64,000 bases of DNA from G963667145 sp963676515 [NCBI: Candidatus Cloacimonadota bacterium] (GTDB lineage: Bacteria; Cloacimonadota; Cloacimonadia; G963667145): NCBI GenBank assembly GCA_963676515.1, contig OY781061.1:310001-374000 (forward strand), read 5' to 3'. The stretch's first letter is position 1, and each line of letters opens with the position of its first letter. The position numbers were made by a program, and so were the translations under genes. Positions 42,653-51,691 of the stretch are shown here, piece after piece. The notes beneath the pieces were generated by a model, which saw only the letters and a program-made list of their open reading frames with translations, did no database searches and was not told the DNA's origin.

Positions 42653-43909
42653 CTACATTCTGTACTCAAATCCCAAAGCTATAACATCGTTTCTTTTGGA
42701 GTAAGTAACACCTTTCTCACTGTCCGTGTCATCTTCGTAAAGGTTTATCATATAGGAGAGATTCACGCTCATATCTTTGTTTATTTTGTAGCCACCACCT
42801 ACACAATAAGAGTTGCAATCTAAAGCTGGACTCATTTGCTCGGACAAGCCGTAATCGGCGGCAGACAGGTAATTCTCTGTCCTCATATAACCTGCAGTCG
42901 CCCAGATTTGCTCGGTGAAGTTGTACTTAGCCGAAAAAGATAAATCGTGTGAGTTGCTGGAAACATCTTTTTCCTCTCCTTCCCAATTAGCACCTTTTTC
43001 CAGATAGTAGGTAAAAGTGGTCGCAAAGCTCAGCTTGTCGTCAACTTCATAGTTCGCACCAAATCCCAAAAGTCCCGGCAAATCGCGACGAGCAGTAGAG
43101 CCGTCCTCTTTGTTCAAACCAGCCAAGACTGCTGTCCCATAAGCATTTGACTTGTCATCCAGCTCAAACTCCAAGTTCACTTGGCTCTCGTAACGCAAAG
43201 CCAAACGCAAAGCGTCCAAAGGCAGATAGTCCACACTGACAATGCCACCAAAACCGTGAGCTGTCTCGTCATATTTCAAAGACAGTTCTTGCGTACTTCC
43301 ATCAGCATACACAAAATCGGCACTAGCTTCTATATTCTTACTTGCATACACATAACGAGCACCCAAAGCTACGGAAACTTGCTCATTCACCTGATAAGAG
43401 CCTCCCGAAGCAAAAGTGTAATAAGCACTGAAAGCTTTTACTTGATCATTCTTGAAACCAGCTGCTCCAAAAGATGAAAAAGATTTAGCACAAATTCCAT
43501 AAGAAACAAAGTTTCCATCCTCATAATCTACTGTGCCACCACCACCGCTGGCGGTCATACTTCCGAAAAGTCCCCAGTTGTCTTTTTTGTAAGTCGCAAA
43601 CAAGTTGGGAATAGGTGACGGAGCTGTTTGCTCTTCGGTTACCTTTTCGCCTGCAATTTGGTCTGTGTAAGCGTGCCCATAAGTTTTGAGGATATACTGC
43701 ATATCCACGCTGATTCTCATTCCCTCATCGCCAAGCATCACTCCCGCAGGATTGTAGACCGCTATGTCCGCAGCGTCGATAGCCACATTTCTGGTTGGTT
43801 CTGCCATATAGCGAGAGCCAAGGTTTTGCTTGTTGTCGATTCCGCCAGCAAGTAGCTGTCCTACGACAACCAATGACAAAGTAATTCCTGTTAATTTCTT
43901 CATTTTCAT
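42653..43909 (-). CDS. OmpP1/FadL-family outer-membrane transporter
   Basis: A 418-aa beta-barrel precursor. The signal peptide covers residues 1-22 (ITLSLVVVGQLLAGG). The mature N-terminus has ADIAVYNPAGVM, the family's hatch NPA motif. Alternating aromatic strands continue to a terminal aromatic-rich strand (DVIALGFEYRM). Such channels take up long-chain fatty acids or aromatic hydrophobic compounds across the outer membrane. It is monocistronic; a perfect 12-bp palindrome lies 103 nt upstream of the ATG. Confidence 0.88.
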   Translation of the reverse strand: MKMKKLTGITLSLVVVGQLLAGGIDNKQNLGSRYMAEPTRNVAIDAADIAVYNPAGVMLGDEGMRISVDMQYILKTYGHAYTDQIAGEKVTEEQTAPSPIPNLFATYKKDNWGLFGSMTASGGGGTVDYEDGNFVSYGICAKSFSSFGAAGFKNDQVKAFSAYYTFASGGSYQVNEQVSVALGARYVYASKNIEASADFVYADGSTQELSLKYDETAHGFGGIVSVDYLPLDALRLALRYESQVNLEFELDDKSNAYGTAVLAGLNKEDGSTARRDLPGLLGFGANYEVDDKLSFATTFTYYLEKGANWEGEEKDVSSNSHDLSFSAKYNFTEQIWATAGYMRTENYLSAADYGLSEQMSPALDCNSYCVGGGYKINKDMSVNLSYMINLYEDDTDSEKGVTYSKRNDVIALGFEYRM

Positions 43910-44011
43910 CTCCTAATCCTTAATGGATTTGTTTCTCAATTTTTTATTGTTGAGACAGACTTTTTTTTACAACCACTATGTCAAAGCCAAAAAGAACTAA
44001 TGCAGAAAAAA

Positions 44012-44023
44012 TACCAATTGGTA
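44012..44023. promoter_or_regulatory. Palindrome TACCAATTGGTA upstream of the FadL-type gene
   Basis: A perfect 12-bp dyad in the 210-nt gap between the porin gene and the NifX-like gene. It may be an operator; no regulator gene is adjacent. Confidence 0.3.
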
Positions 44024-44059
44024 GGTTTTGGTGCAAATTTACAGCTAACTGTCTATTTT

Positions 44060-44101
44060 ATAAAAGAAAATGCCCCCTTGCAATAACGCAAAGGAGCATT
44101 T
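44060..44101 (-). terminator. Terminator after the NifX-like gene
   Basis: On the minus strand AAATGCTCCTTTGC pairs with GCAAGGGGGCATTT across a 6-nt loop (12 of 14 positions), followed by a U-rich stretch. It begins 20 nt past the stop. Confidence 0.75.
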
Positions 44102-44120
44102 AAAATAGCTTTACCTACCT

Positions 44121-44492
44121 CTAGTCACAACATCCCTTGTCCCCTTTGCAAGAACTCTCGACGGTAAATTCTGACATTCCGACCTGATTAAATTCTACTA
44201 TGTTTTTCTTTACTGTGCCCACTATCCCCTTGTAAACTTTGACACCAGAGGCGTTGAACATCCTCACGGCAGCTGTTCCTATTCCACCGACCACTACAGC
44301 ATCTATTTTCGTTTCCTGGAATGATGCCATCGGATTGCACTTTTCGTGCTGATGATCTAGGTCTTTGTTTTTCACGGTAACAAATTCCTTGCTACTGTCA
44401 TCATACACGATAAAAAAAGGTGCCGAACCAAAACTGTCCCGCACCATACTCTTCTCTGCTTTGTCGCTCTCTACAGGAAAACAGATTTTCAT
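44121..44492 (-). CDS. NifX/NifB-domain (dinitrogenase cofactor-type) protein
   Basis: A 123-aa protein with the small alpha/beta fold that binds iron-molybdenum cofactor precursors in nitrogenase systems, also widespread in anaerobes without nitrogenase. Strings are MKICFPVES, SFGSAPFFIVYD, HEKCNPMASF and VVVGGIGTAAVRMFNASGV. A Cys-rich end (SSCKGDKGCCD) may bind metal. The ATG at 44492 has an excellent AAGGAGG site; a longer frame from 44558 is not supported. No nif genes are near, so an iron-sulfur or metal-handling role is more likely. Confidence 0.85.
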   Translation of the reverse strand: MKICFPVESDKAEKSMVRDSFGSAPFFIVYDDSSKEFVTVKNKDLDHQHEKCNPMASFQETKIDAVVVGGIGTAAVRMFNASGVKVYKGIVGTVKKNIVEFNQVGMSEFTVESSCKGDKGCCD

Positions 44493-44847
44493 AATTTCCT
44501 CCTTAACCTCTTTATTTTCTTTTAGAGCAAAATTTGCTGGAATAAAAAATAAAGTCAAGAAAAAAGAAAATCGTCTTTATTTCGTATAGAAGCACTTACA
44601 CTCCATTTCCGATAATTTCTTTTGAAAGAGAATACAGTCTATTTGGGAAAGGTGATAGTCGTCCATTCGTGCCACAGGAATTTTCGTAGAGATGTTTCTC
44701 GCTAACCCAAAATTGCTTGTATTACTTTGAAGTAAGTTGTCTAGTTCTGCCTATTTCTTTTGGGAATTTTGCTCTTTTCAGTTGACATCCACATAAAAAG
44801 TTTCACTTTTCGAAAGTTGGTTTTTTTAAAGAATAAAGGAGTTTGTT

Positions 44848-46329
44848 TTGGAAAACAATGTCATCATTTCATTATCGATAGTTATTCTATTCCTCATCGG
44901 CATTATCGTCGTGGGCAAGGTCGCTTCCATGAGAATAAATAGCACGGAAGATTATCTCGTGGCGAATCGCAAAGCTCCTTTGTATTTGCTGATTGGCACG
45001 CTTTTTGCCACCTTTTGGGGAGGCGGCACTATTATCGGAGCAGCTGGTTCTGCTTTTGAGGGAGGACTTTATAATGTTATCGGAGACCCTTTTGCCGCTG
45101 GACTTTCTCTGGTGTTATTAGGTCTTTTTTTCGTCAAAACCCTGCGTAAACTCAAAATCCGCTCGCTGGGTGAATTATACACTTTCCGTTTCGGCAAGAC
45201 GACAGGATATTTCGCCTCGGCTGTGATGATACCTACATATATCATCTGGACTAGCGTCCAACTTCTGGCTATCGGCAAGATTATCAATGTCTTACTGGGC
45301 ATAGATTTTATTACCGCCTTCTTGGTGGCTACTGCTGTAGTGGTCTGTTTCACTTATATGGGTGGCATCGTGGCAGTGATCTGGACAGATCTTATCCAGA
45401 TGGTTATTATTCTCATAGGGCTAGTGGCTATTCTGTATGTGAGCATAGAGGCGATAGGAGGTGTCGGAGAGTTGAGAGCCCACACTCCAGCAAACTTTTG
45501 GCAATTTTTGCCTAGCGAAAGAGGTATAATGCCGTGGATTACCTACCTAGCTATGTGGGTAGGGATGGCTCTGGGCAACATTCCCAGTCCAGATATCGCC
45601 CAAAGGGCTTTCATCGCCAGAGATGTCCAAACCGCAAAAAAGGGAATGATCATCACGGGGATACTCTACTGGACTATCGGATTTGTCCCCATAATGCTCG
45701 CTCTTATCGCCATAGTCTTCACCAGCAAAGGTTTCATCCCAGCAGATCTAATAAGCCAAGATAGTGAACTTTTAGTGCCCATCTTAGCACAAAAGCTCTT
45801 TGGACCTATAGGTCTAGGAATCTTTATCGCATCTCTGGTGGCTGCCATCTTGTCCAGTGCCAGCACCTCTTTGTTTGCCACGGCTGTTTTGTTTTCCAAC
45901 GATATCTTTCGACCTCTATACCAAAATAAGATGAGTAAAGAAAAGCTAGAAAAAAGAATGATGGGTGCTACCAAAATCTTTGTGCTGATAGTTGGTATTT
46001 TGGCGGCTATCTTCGGGTTGTCTTCTAGCAGCATCTATGACTTGACAATCTTCGCTTTTACTCTTCAATTTGGAGTGCTATTTTTCCCATTTATTTTTGC
46101 TCTCAAGCTGAAAAATGTAACATCTCAGGGAATTATCGCTGGGATGCTCACTGGTGTCGGCATAAACTTGCTTGGCTCTATCGTCAAAAGAAGCGTCATT
46201 CCTGAGCCATGGGAATTTTACACACTCGTGCCTGCTCTGGCTAATATGATCGTGATACTCGTAGTTTCCCATTTTACTCAGAATAAGAGCCAAGGAAGAC
46301 CGCTCTCGGAGCTGTATATAAGCGATTGA
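44848..46329 (+). CDS. Sodium:solute symporter (SSS family)
   Basis: A 493-aa inner-membrane protein with about 13 helices. It starts at a TTG with AAGGAG 6 nt upstream. STEDYLVANRKAPLYLL, FATFWGGGTIIGAAG and ASLVAAILSSASTSLFATA (the sodium-site helix 8 region) mark the SSS family. The substrate is unknown; amino acids or polyamine precursors are plausible from context. It converges on the Lrp gene with no spacer at all. Confidence 0.9.
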   Translation: MENNVIISLSIVILFLIGIIVVGKVASMRINSTEDYLVANRKAPLYLLIGTLFATFWGGGTIIGAAGSAFEGGLYNVIGDPFAAGLSLVLLGLFFVKTLRKLKIRSLGELYTFRFGKTTGYFASAVMIPTYIIWTSVQLLAIGKIINVLLGIDFITAFLVATAVVVCFTYMGGIVAVIWTDLIQMVIILIGLVAILYVSIEAIGGVGELRAHTPANFWQFLPSERGIMPWITYLAMWVGMALGNIPSPDIAQRAFIARDVQTAKKGMIITGILYWTIGFVPIMLALIAIVFTSKGFIPADLISQDSELLVPILAQKLFGPIGLGIFIASLVAAILSSASTSLFATAVLFSNDIFRPLYQNKMSKEKLEKRMMGATKIFVLIVGILAAIFGLSSSSIYDLTIFAFTLQFGVLFFPFIFALKLKNVTSQGIIAGMLTGVGINLLGSIVKRSVIPEPWEFYTLVPALANMIVILVVSHFTQNKSQGRPLSELYISD

Positions 46330-46812
46330 TTACTTTTTGAAATCGCTACTAACAGGAATCCAGCTGTCTATATTATAGAGTATTTTCGGGATGATGAAAA
46401 AATTGATAACTTTTACACCTTTGGTTTTCCCCAAGTTTTCGTTGATGAACTTATACATTTGCTCATTGTCCAAAAACCTGGTCTCTATAGCCAGATTGGC
46501 TTCTCCCCAACCAGATGCTATGTAGCAAACATTGGGATTTTGCTTACAAAAATCTACAAAATCATCGTAAACATCGTCATCCACTTTTAGATTTATATCG
46601 GCAATAGAGTGATAGTCAAACATACTCGGCTCGACGATAGTAGCTATGCGGATAGCTTTTTTGCTTATCAGCTTATTTATCCTACGGTTCACAGTCCGCT
46701 CGTTTGCACCTATTTTTTTGGATATTTTTGCAGCCGATGCTCTAGCGTCTTTGGAAAGCTCTTTTATTACTTTATAATCTAATTTGTCGAAAATTTTCTT
46801 TTTTTCTAACAT
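46330..46812 (-). CDS. Lrp/AsnC-family transcriptional regulator
   Basis: A 160-aa regulator. The N-terminal HTH (LDYKVIKELSKDARASAAKI and GANERTVNRRINKL) precedes the RAM ligand-binding domain (CYIASGWGEANLAIET). These proteins sense amino acids. Its place between the symporter and the agmatine operon suggests it controls one or both. The stop abuts the symporter stop tail-to-tail. Confidence 0.9.
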   Translation of the reverse strand: MLEKKKIFDKLDYKVIKELSKDARASAAKISKKIGANERTVNRRINKLISKKAIRIATIVEPSMFDYHSIADINLKVDDDVYDDFVDFCKQNPNVCYIASGWGEANLAIETRFLDNEQMYKFINENLGKTKGVKVINFFIIPKILYNIDSWIPVSSDFKK

Positions 46813-46894
46813 TTTTCCCCCACAACTTTTAGTTTACATTCTTTAACTTAAAATTTTGATAGTTCCATTTTGTCAATATCATAAAATGTTTGCT

Positions 46895-46938
46895 TAAAAA
46901 AAGGTCTGCCGTCAGGATTTATTCCAAAGACAGACCTA
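46895..46938 (-). terminator. Terminator of the agmatine operon
   Basis: On the minus strand AGGTCTG (46937-46931) pairs with CAGACCT (46908-46902), with GGA/TCC pairing inside the loop, followed by seven U residues. It lies about 50 nt past the antiporter stop. Confidence 0.85.
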
Positions 46939-46985
46939 ATTTCTACTCACATCATAGAGTATTAAATAAGTGCAAAGTTTTTATT

Positions 46986-48341
46986 CTACTTTTGTTTACT
47001 TCTATAATATAGATACATCCCATACAGTGTGGTGACGATAGTACCGATGATTAGTGTCAAATGGTAGAGAGGGTCAAATCCTTCGCCTGTATAGAAAAGC
47101 AACACTATTCCCAAAGCTATAAAGAGAAATCCTATCACTCCTGAAACGATAATTCCTGCATTTCCAAAAGGCACTTTGTACGGTCTAGGAACATCGGGAT
47201 CAGAAAATCTGAGTTTGATAGCAGTTGGAAAGAGCCACAAATAAGGCAAGAAGAATATCAAGAAACTGAAAGAGAGAATCGTCCAAAAGGCGTCGTTGGC
47301 ACTGCCACTGAGGATAAAATTAAGCACAATCAAAAGCGTGGAAATCACACCCATCAAGATGTAAGAATAGTCTGGAGTCCCATATTTAGCGTGTCTGTGT
47401 CCCAGCATCTTGGTTTTGGCAGTAAATTCGGCTTCGTCCAAAACTTCTACACCTCCCAGAGTCCAGGAAATCATATTAGATACCAAAGTAAAACATGCCA
47501 ACAAGATGATAATATAGAATATTGGCATTTGCATCGGTCCCAGCACAGAGGTCAGGACTTTGATAGCTACGAAGAAACCATCTAGTGGGTCTATCGTGTT
47601 TGCAGGAATAGCCACCAAAACACCAAAAGTACCGACGATATACAACACTGCAATAAGCAATCCAGCAAGAATCGTCATCTTGGGTATATTTACTTGAGGG
47701 TTATCCACCTTGGAAGCGATAGAGCTAATCAGCTCAAATCCAAGCAGATTATACACGATAGCAGAGCTGTAAGAGATTGTGTTGAAATCGATAGACAGCT
47801 TAAACTGACTAAGGGCAAAAGAGTTAGCTGAGCCAAATTTGATAAAATAAATCACGCCCAACAATCCAAAAATGAGCAGAAGTGCTACTTTGGTAATCGC
47901 TGCGATATTGGTGACTGTGATGCTCAAATCTACGCCTCTAATGCCGATAAACACTATCAACCAGCACATACCTATGGAGATCACAGCTTGCATAAACAAG
48001 CCCATATCGGGAGCGAAAGCCATCGTGAACCAAGTGGTAAAAGCAATAAAAACTGCTGGCATCCAAAAGGCAACATTCACCCAATAAAACCAAGCTACTA
48101 AACTTGCTTGGAAATCTCCATACGCCCTTTTCACCCAAGCGTAGATTCCACCATCGTCTGGATATGCTGCTCCCAGCTCTGCGTTAATTAAACCATAGGG
48201 AATAAAAAACAGTATCGCTGTCAATATCCAAACACTGATAGACGAAACCCCCATAGCCGCTGGTGCTACGAAAGTATCCAAAACCACAATTCCGCAAACA
48301 GTGAAAGATATCATCTTAAATAAACTTACTTTCTTTTCCAT
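46986..48341 (-). CDS. APC-family amino-acid/polyamine antiporter (agmatine-putrescine type)
   Basis: A 451-aa, 12-helix APC permease. Start chosen at the ATG at 48341 (MEKKVSLFKMISFTVCG), after AAAGGAG and 14 nt past the agmatine deiminase stop. YPDDGGIYAWVKRAYG and NLLGFELISSIASKVDNPQ are typical of the glutamate/polyamine antiporter branch. Being third in the carbamoyltransferase-deiminase operon, it most likely swaps agmatine for putrescine, as AguD does; that role is inferred from context. Confidence 0.85.
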   Translation of the reverse strand: MEKKVSLFKMISFTVCGIVVLDTFVAPAAMGVSSISVWILTAILFFIPYGLINAELGAAYPDDGGIYAWVKRAYGDFQASLVAWFYWVNVAFWMPAVFIAFTTWFTMAFAPDMGLFMQAVISIGMCWLIVFIGIRGVDLSITVTNIAAITKVALLLIFGLLGVIYFIKFGSANSFALSQFKLSIDFNTISYSSAIVYNLLGFELISSIASKVDNPQVNIPKMTILAGLLIAVLYIVGTFGVLVAIPANTIDPLDGFFVAIKVLTSVLGPMQMPIFYIIILLACFTLVSNMISWTLGGVEVLDEAEFTAKTKMLGHRHAKYGTPDYSYILMGVISTLLIVLNFILSGSANDAFWTILSFSFLIFFLPYLWLFPTAIKLRFSDPDVPRPYKVPFGNAGIIVSGVIGFLFIALGIVLLFYTGEGFDPLYHLTLIIGTIVTTLYGMYLYYRSKQK

Positions 48342-48355
48342 TTTTTCTCCTTTAT

Positions 48356-49453
48356 TTATCTGGGTTGTTGCTGGGTAATACAATGAATATCACCGCCACC
48401 TAACAAAATCTCTCGGGCATAAATACCCACAACTTCTCTATCTGGAAACACTTTTTGCAAAGTCTCTAACGCCAACTTATCGTATTTGGGGTCGTCAAAG
48501 ATAGGCACGATTACCGACTTGTTAGCTATATAAAAATTGGCATAAGAAGCTGCCTGACGGTCGCCTACTTGCCTTGGCAAGGTGCCAGCTACGCTGTCCA
48601 CCCCTTCGCTCTCTTCTTGGGTAATCATGATTGGTGTGGGCGTATGGAGCTTGTAGACCTCCAATTTCCGTCCTCTGGCATCGGTCTGCACGCTCAGTAT
48701 GTCATAAGCCGCCTTGGACATCGCATATTGGGGGTCGTTCTCGTCGTCTGTCCATGCCAGTACTACCTTCCCCGGTGCACAGTAATGGAGGATGTTATCC
48801 ACATGCTCGTTGGTCTCATCTAGATATATGCCTTGTGGTATCCAAATCACCTTCTCTAGGTTCAAATACTGCTTGAGCGTGTCTTCTATCTGTTGCTTGG
48901 TCATACTCGGGTTACGCCCTTCGCTGAGCAAACAAGCCTCGGTCACAATCAGTGTGCCTTGCCCATCGACATGGATAGAGCCACCTTCCAACACAAAGTC
49001 ATCCAAAGAGTAGTAATCTTTGTTCTCAATCTCGCAAACTTTCAGGGCGACTTCATCATCTTTGTCCCACGGGAAATACAAGCCATCGACCAGACCACCC
49101 CAAGCGTTGAAACGCCAATCGATGCCTCTGACTTCGCCCTTATCATTCGTAACGAAAGTCGGACCGCAATCACGCATCCAAGAATCGTTGTTGGACATCT
49201 CCACCACACGAATGCTGCTATCCAACGCTTCCCTTGCTGCTAGGTATTGCCCAGCGGAGACACACATAGTCACCGGCTCATGGCGAGCGATGGTCTCTGC
49301 CACTTTTTTAAAAGCTTTTTGAGCGGGCTTGCCACCCATCCGCCAGTTATCTGGTCGCTCTGGCCAGATCATCCAGCATCCAGCGTGAGGTTCAAACTCT
49401 CCGGGCATCCGAAAGCCGTCTTTTTTCGGCGTAGAATTTATTAGCTTTGCCAT
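48356..49453 (-). CDS. aguA: Agmatine deiminase
   Basis: A 365-aa enzyme of the guanidino-group-modifying superfamily, converting agmatine to N-carbamoylputrescine and ammonia. Motifs are [43 protein letters not shown] and the catalytic cysteine in [13 protein letters not shown] at the C-terminus. It lies between putrescine carbamoyltransferase and the antiporter. Confidence 0.95.
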   Translation of the reverse strand: MAKLINSTPKKDGFRMPGEFEPHAGCWMIWPERPDNWRMGGKPAQKAFKKVAETIARHEPVTMCVSAGQYLAAREALDSSIRVVEMSNNDSWMRDCGPTFVTNDKGEVRGIDWRFNAWGGLVDGLYFPWDKDDEVALKVCEIENKDYYSLDDFVLEGGSIHVDGQGTLIVTEACLLSEGRNPSMTKQQIEDTLKQYLNLEKVIWIPQGIYLDETNEHVDNILHYCAPGKVVLAWTDDENDPQYAMSKAAYDILSVQTDARGRKLEVYKLHTPTPIMITQEESEGVDSVAGTLPRQVGDRQAASYANFYIANKSVIVPIFDDPKYDKLALETLQKVFPDREVVGIYAREILLGGGDIHCITQQQPR

Positions 49454-49474
49454 AATTTTACTCCTTATATTCTT

Positions 49475-50521
49475 TTATAATTTTTTAAGAAAATTTTTGA
49501 TAATATCTTCGTGTTTTTTCTTCGTCTGCTCAGATGGATTTTCAGCAAATTTGTGCGTAAAATAAACCAAAATCGCCATCTGGGCTGTGAGTCTATTTTC
49601 TGCCTCGTCAAAAGCCAAGCTGTAATCGCCTTCCAGAGCTTCGCGAGTGATCTCCTCTTTGTCATTGGCTGGCAAACAGTGCAAAAGCAAAGCTCCCGGA
49701 GCGGCTTTTTTCATCAGCTCATCGGTAATCACATAATCGGGCATAAAAGCTGCCAAGCGTTCCTTCTTCTCATCCAGCTGAGTCGTCCAGTAGAAGCTGT
49801 CACCATAGACGACATTGCACTCTGCTATCTTGGAAACATCGTCCGTAATCTCGTAAGATGCACCTGTCTTTGCACAATTTTTGTCAGCTAACTCTTGCCA
49901 CTCTTTTTCCATTTGATACTTCTTTGGTCCTATCTGTTTAAAGTTCATCCCATATTTGGTGCAGGTAAGCAGAAGCGAGCGACATACATCCGTGGCGTCT
50001 CCCATAAAAGCCAAAGTGACATCTTCCAGCCGCATTCCTTGTGGTAGATGCTCCTGAACAGTGAAAATATCCGCAAGCATCTGAGTGGGATGATACACAC
50101 AGTCCAGCCCGTTAATGACCGGCACGGTGGCATACTTACTCAGAGCAGCTGTCGTCTCGCCACTATTTGTCCTAGCCATAATAATATCGCACATCCGACT
50201 GAGAACCCTCGTGGTATCCTCGATGGACTCTTTGCCACCTAGGTGGATATCTTTGGGAGACAAAAATAGAGCATGTCCACCCAAAAGCTCCGCTGCAACC
50301 TCAAAAGAAACTCTGGTGCGAGTAGAGCCAGCCTCGAAAATCATCGCCAGAGATTTGTTTCGGAAAAGCTGCGGAACAGCTCCGTCTCTACGGGCATTTT
50401 TCAAAAGAGTCATCAGCTCCATCATATCATCAATCTCTTTTCGGGAAAAATCGTTCATTGTGATCATGTGTTTGAGACCTTTTTTATAAAGGTCGGTCGC
50501 ACTGGAAGAGGGATTTTTCAT
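49475..50521 (-). CDS. Putrescine carbamoyltransferase
   Basis: A 348-aa carbamoyltransferase. The carbamoyl-phosphate site is GSTRTRVSFE; HPTQMLADIFT and HCLPANDKEEI are the second-substrate regions. The long form and its pairing with agmatine deiminase identify it as the enzyme that phosphorolyses N-carbamoylputrescine to putrescine and carbamoyl phosphate, rather than ornithine carbamoyltransferase. The ATG at 50521 follows AAGGAG. A carbamate kinase needed to make ATP from carbamoyl phosphate is not seen in the window. Confidence 0.9.
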   Translation of the reverse strand: MKNPSSSATDLYKKGLKHMITMNDFSRKEIDDMMELMTLLKNARRDGAVPQLFRNKSLAMIFEAGSTRTRVSFEVAAELLGGHALFLSPKDIHLGGKESIEDTTRVLSRMCDIIMARTNSGETTAALSKYATVPVINGLDCVYHPTQMLADIFTVQEHLPQGMRLEDVTLAFMGDATDVCRSLLLTCTKYGMNFKQIGPKKYQMEKEWQELADKNCAKTGASYEITDDVSKIAECNVVYGDSFYWTTQLDEKKERLAAFMPDYVITDELMKKAAPGALLLHCLPANDKEEITREALEGDYSLAFDEAENRLTAQMAILVYFTHKFAENPSEQTKKKHEDIIKNFLKKL

Positions 50522-50601
50522 TTTACACTCCTTAATTTTCATTATATTACCATTTGAAATTATTTTTGTCCGATTGTCAATATCTTTTGTCTTTTTTAGA
50601 C

Positions 50602-50622
50602 TTTTACCTGTCTACTTTAGCA
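50602..50622 (-). promoter_or_regulatory. 21-nt motif shared with the dicarboxylate symporter promoter
   Basis: On the minus strand this reads TGCTAAAGTAGACAGGTAAA plus A, matching 18 of 21 positions at 54897-54917. It ends 81 nt before the carbamoyltransferase start. A likely promoter (CGGACA, 17 nt, TAATAT at 50548-50543) lies downstream of it. Confidence 0.45.
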
Positions 50623-50790
50623 TATAATGAAAAAATCACACACTCCAAACCTTAATATATTGTCATTTTGGGGTCTAATTACGGAAAAAACTAATGCTTA
50701 AAAATTTTTACTATCTTTGCTTTTTTTGATGTAATATCTAGCATAAAACTTTTATTATCCGAAGATGCTATCTAAGAAAATCAGCCTAAA

Positions 50791-51666
50791 CTAATCGTTA
50801 ATATGATGAAAACTTTGCGGCTCTATGTGAATAGTTGCTTCTATATTGCATTTTTCGCTGATAGAACGCTCGATCTTGGTAGCGATTTTGTGTGCCTGAT
50901 ACAAGGAAAAATCGTCTCGCAGCTTGATATGAAAGGTCAACTCCTGTCTATGAACATAATTGTGCAGATGGAAATGATGTGCAAAAATCTCTTCGCTGTG
51001 AGCTTCCGCGACAAGTCCTCGAATCTGAGCAAGCAACTCTTCACTGACATTTTCTCCCAATATTTTGGTAATAGACTCTCTGACTATCTGATAAGCTGCA
51101 AAAGAGATCATCGCTGCCATAACAAAAGCCAAGGCACTGTCTATCCACCAGAATTTTTGCCCAAAAAAGATACCGAAAAGTAGTACCACGGAAGATAAAG
51201 CATCACTGCGATGATGCCAACCGTCAGCATTGATCGACAAGTTGTTTAACCTCCTCCCTAGATAAAAAGCGTACTGAGCAAGAGATTCTTTGACCACAAT
51301 GGATACGATGGTAGTCACTATCGCCAAAGTCCCAAAAATTACAGCTTCCTGCTGTTGAAATCTTTCTATCGCTTTTACAAAAAATTCATAAGCTACAATA
51401 CAAAGCATAAATCCAATGAAAATAGCGGAGATATACTCCCATCTGCCATGTCCAAAAGGATGTTTGTCATCAGGTTTGGCAGTGGACAATTTCACTCCCA
51501 AGATCACCGCTACAGAACTCAAAGAGTCGGACAAAGTGTGCCAAGCATCTGCTGTAATAGCCAAAGAGCCACAAACTATTCCCGTCCAAAATTTCAAGAA
51601 AAACAGAGCCAAGTTGGCAACAATAGAAACAACTCCCTCTCGATAACCTAATTTTTCTTTATTTAT
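50791..51666 (-). CDS. Cation diffusion facilitator (CDF) metal exporter
   Basis: A CDF transporter with six helices and a C-terminal cytoplasmic domain; it exports Zn, Fe, Co or Cd by proton antiport. Metal-site motifs are the Asp and His pairs in ITADAWHTLSDSLSS and NADGWHHRSDALSS, and HPFGHGRWE. A usual-start search gives only a TTG at 51612, inside the first helix. In-frame residues upstream (NKEKLGYREGVVSIVAN) are clearly part of the family's N-terminus, and AAGGGAG lies just before an ATA at 51666, so a non-AUG start is proposed. Confidence 0.85.
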   Translation of the reverse strand: MNKEKLGYREGVVSIVANLALFFLKFWTGIVCGSLAITADAWHTLSDSLSSVAVILGVKLSTAKPDDKHPFGHGRWEYISAIFIGFMLCIVAYEFFVKAIERFQQQEAVIFGTLAIVTTIVSIVVKESLAQYAFYLGRRLNNLSINADGWHHRSDALSSVVLLFGIFFGQKFWWIDSALAFVMAAMISFAAYQIVRESITKILGENVSEELLAQIRGLVAEAHSEEIFAHHFHLHNYVHRQELTFHIKLRDDFSLYQAHKIATKIERSISEKCNIEATIHIEPQSFHHIND

Positions 51667-51691
51667 AACCTCTCCCTTAGATTTAAAATTC

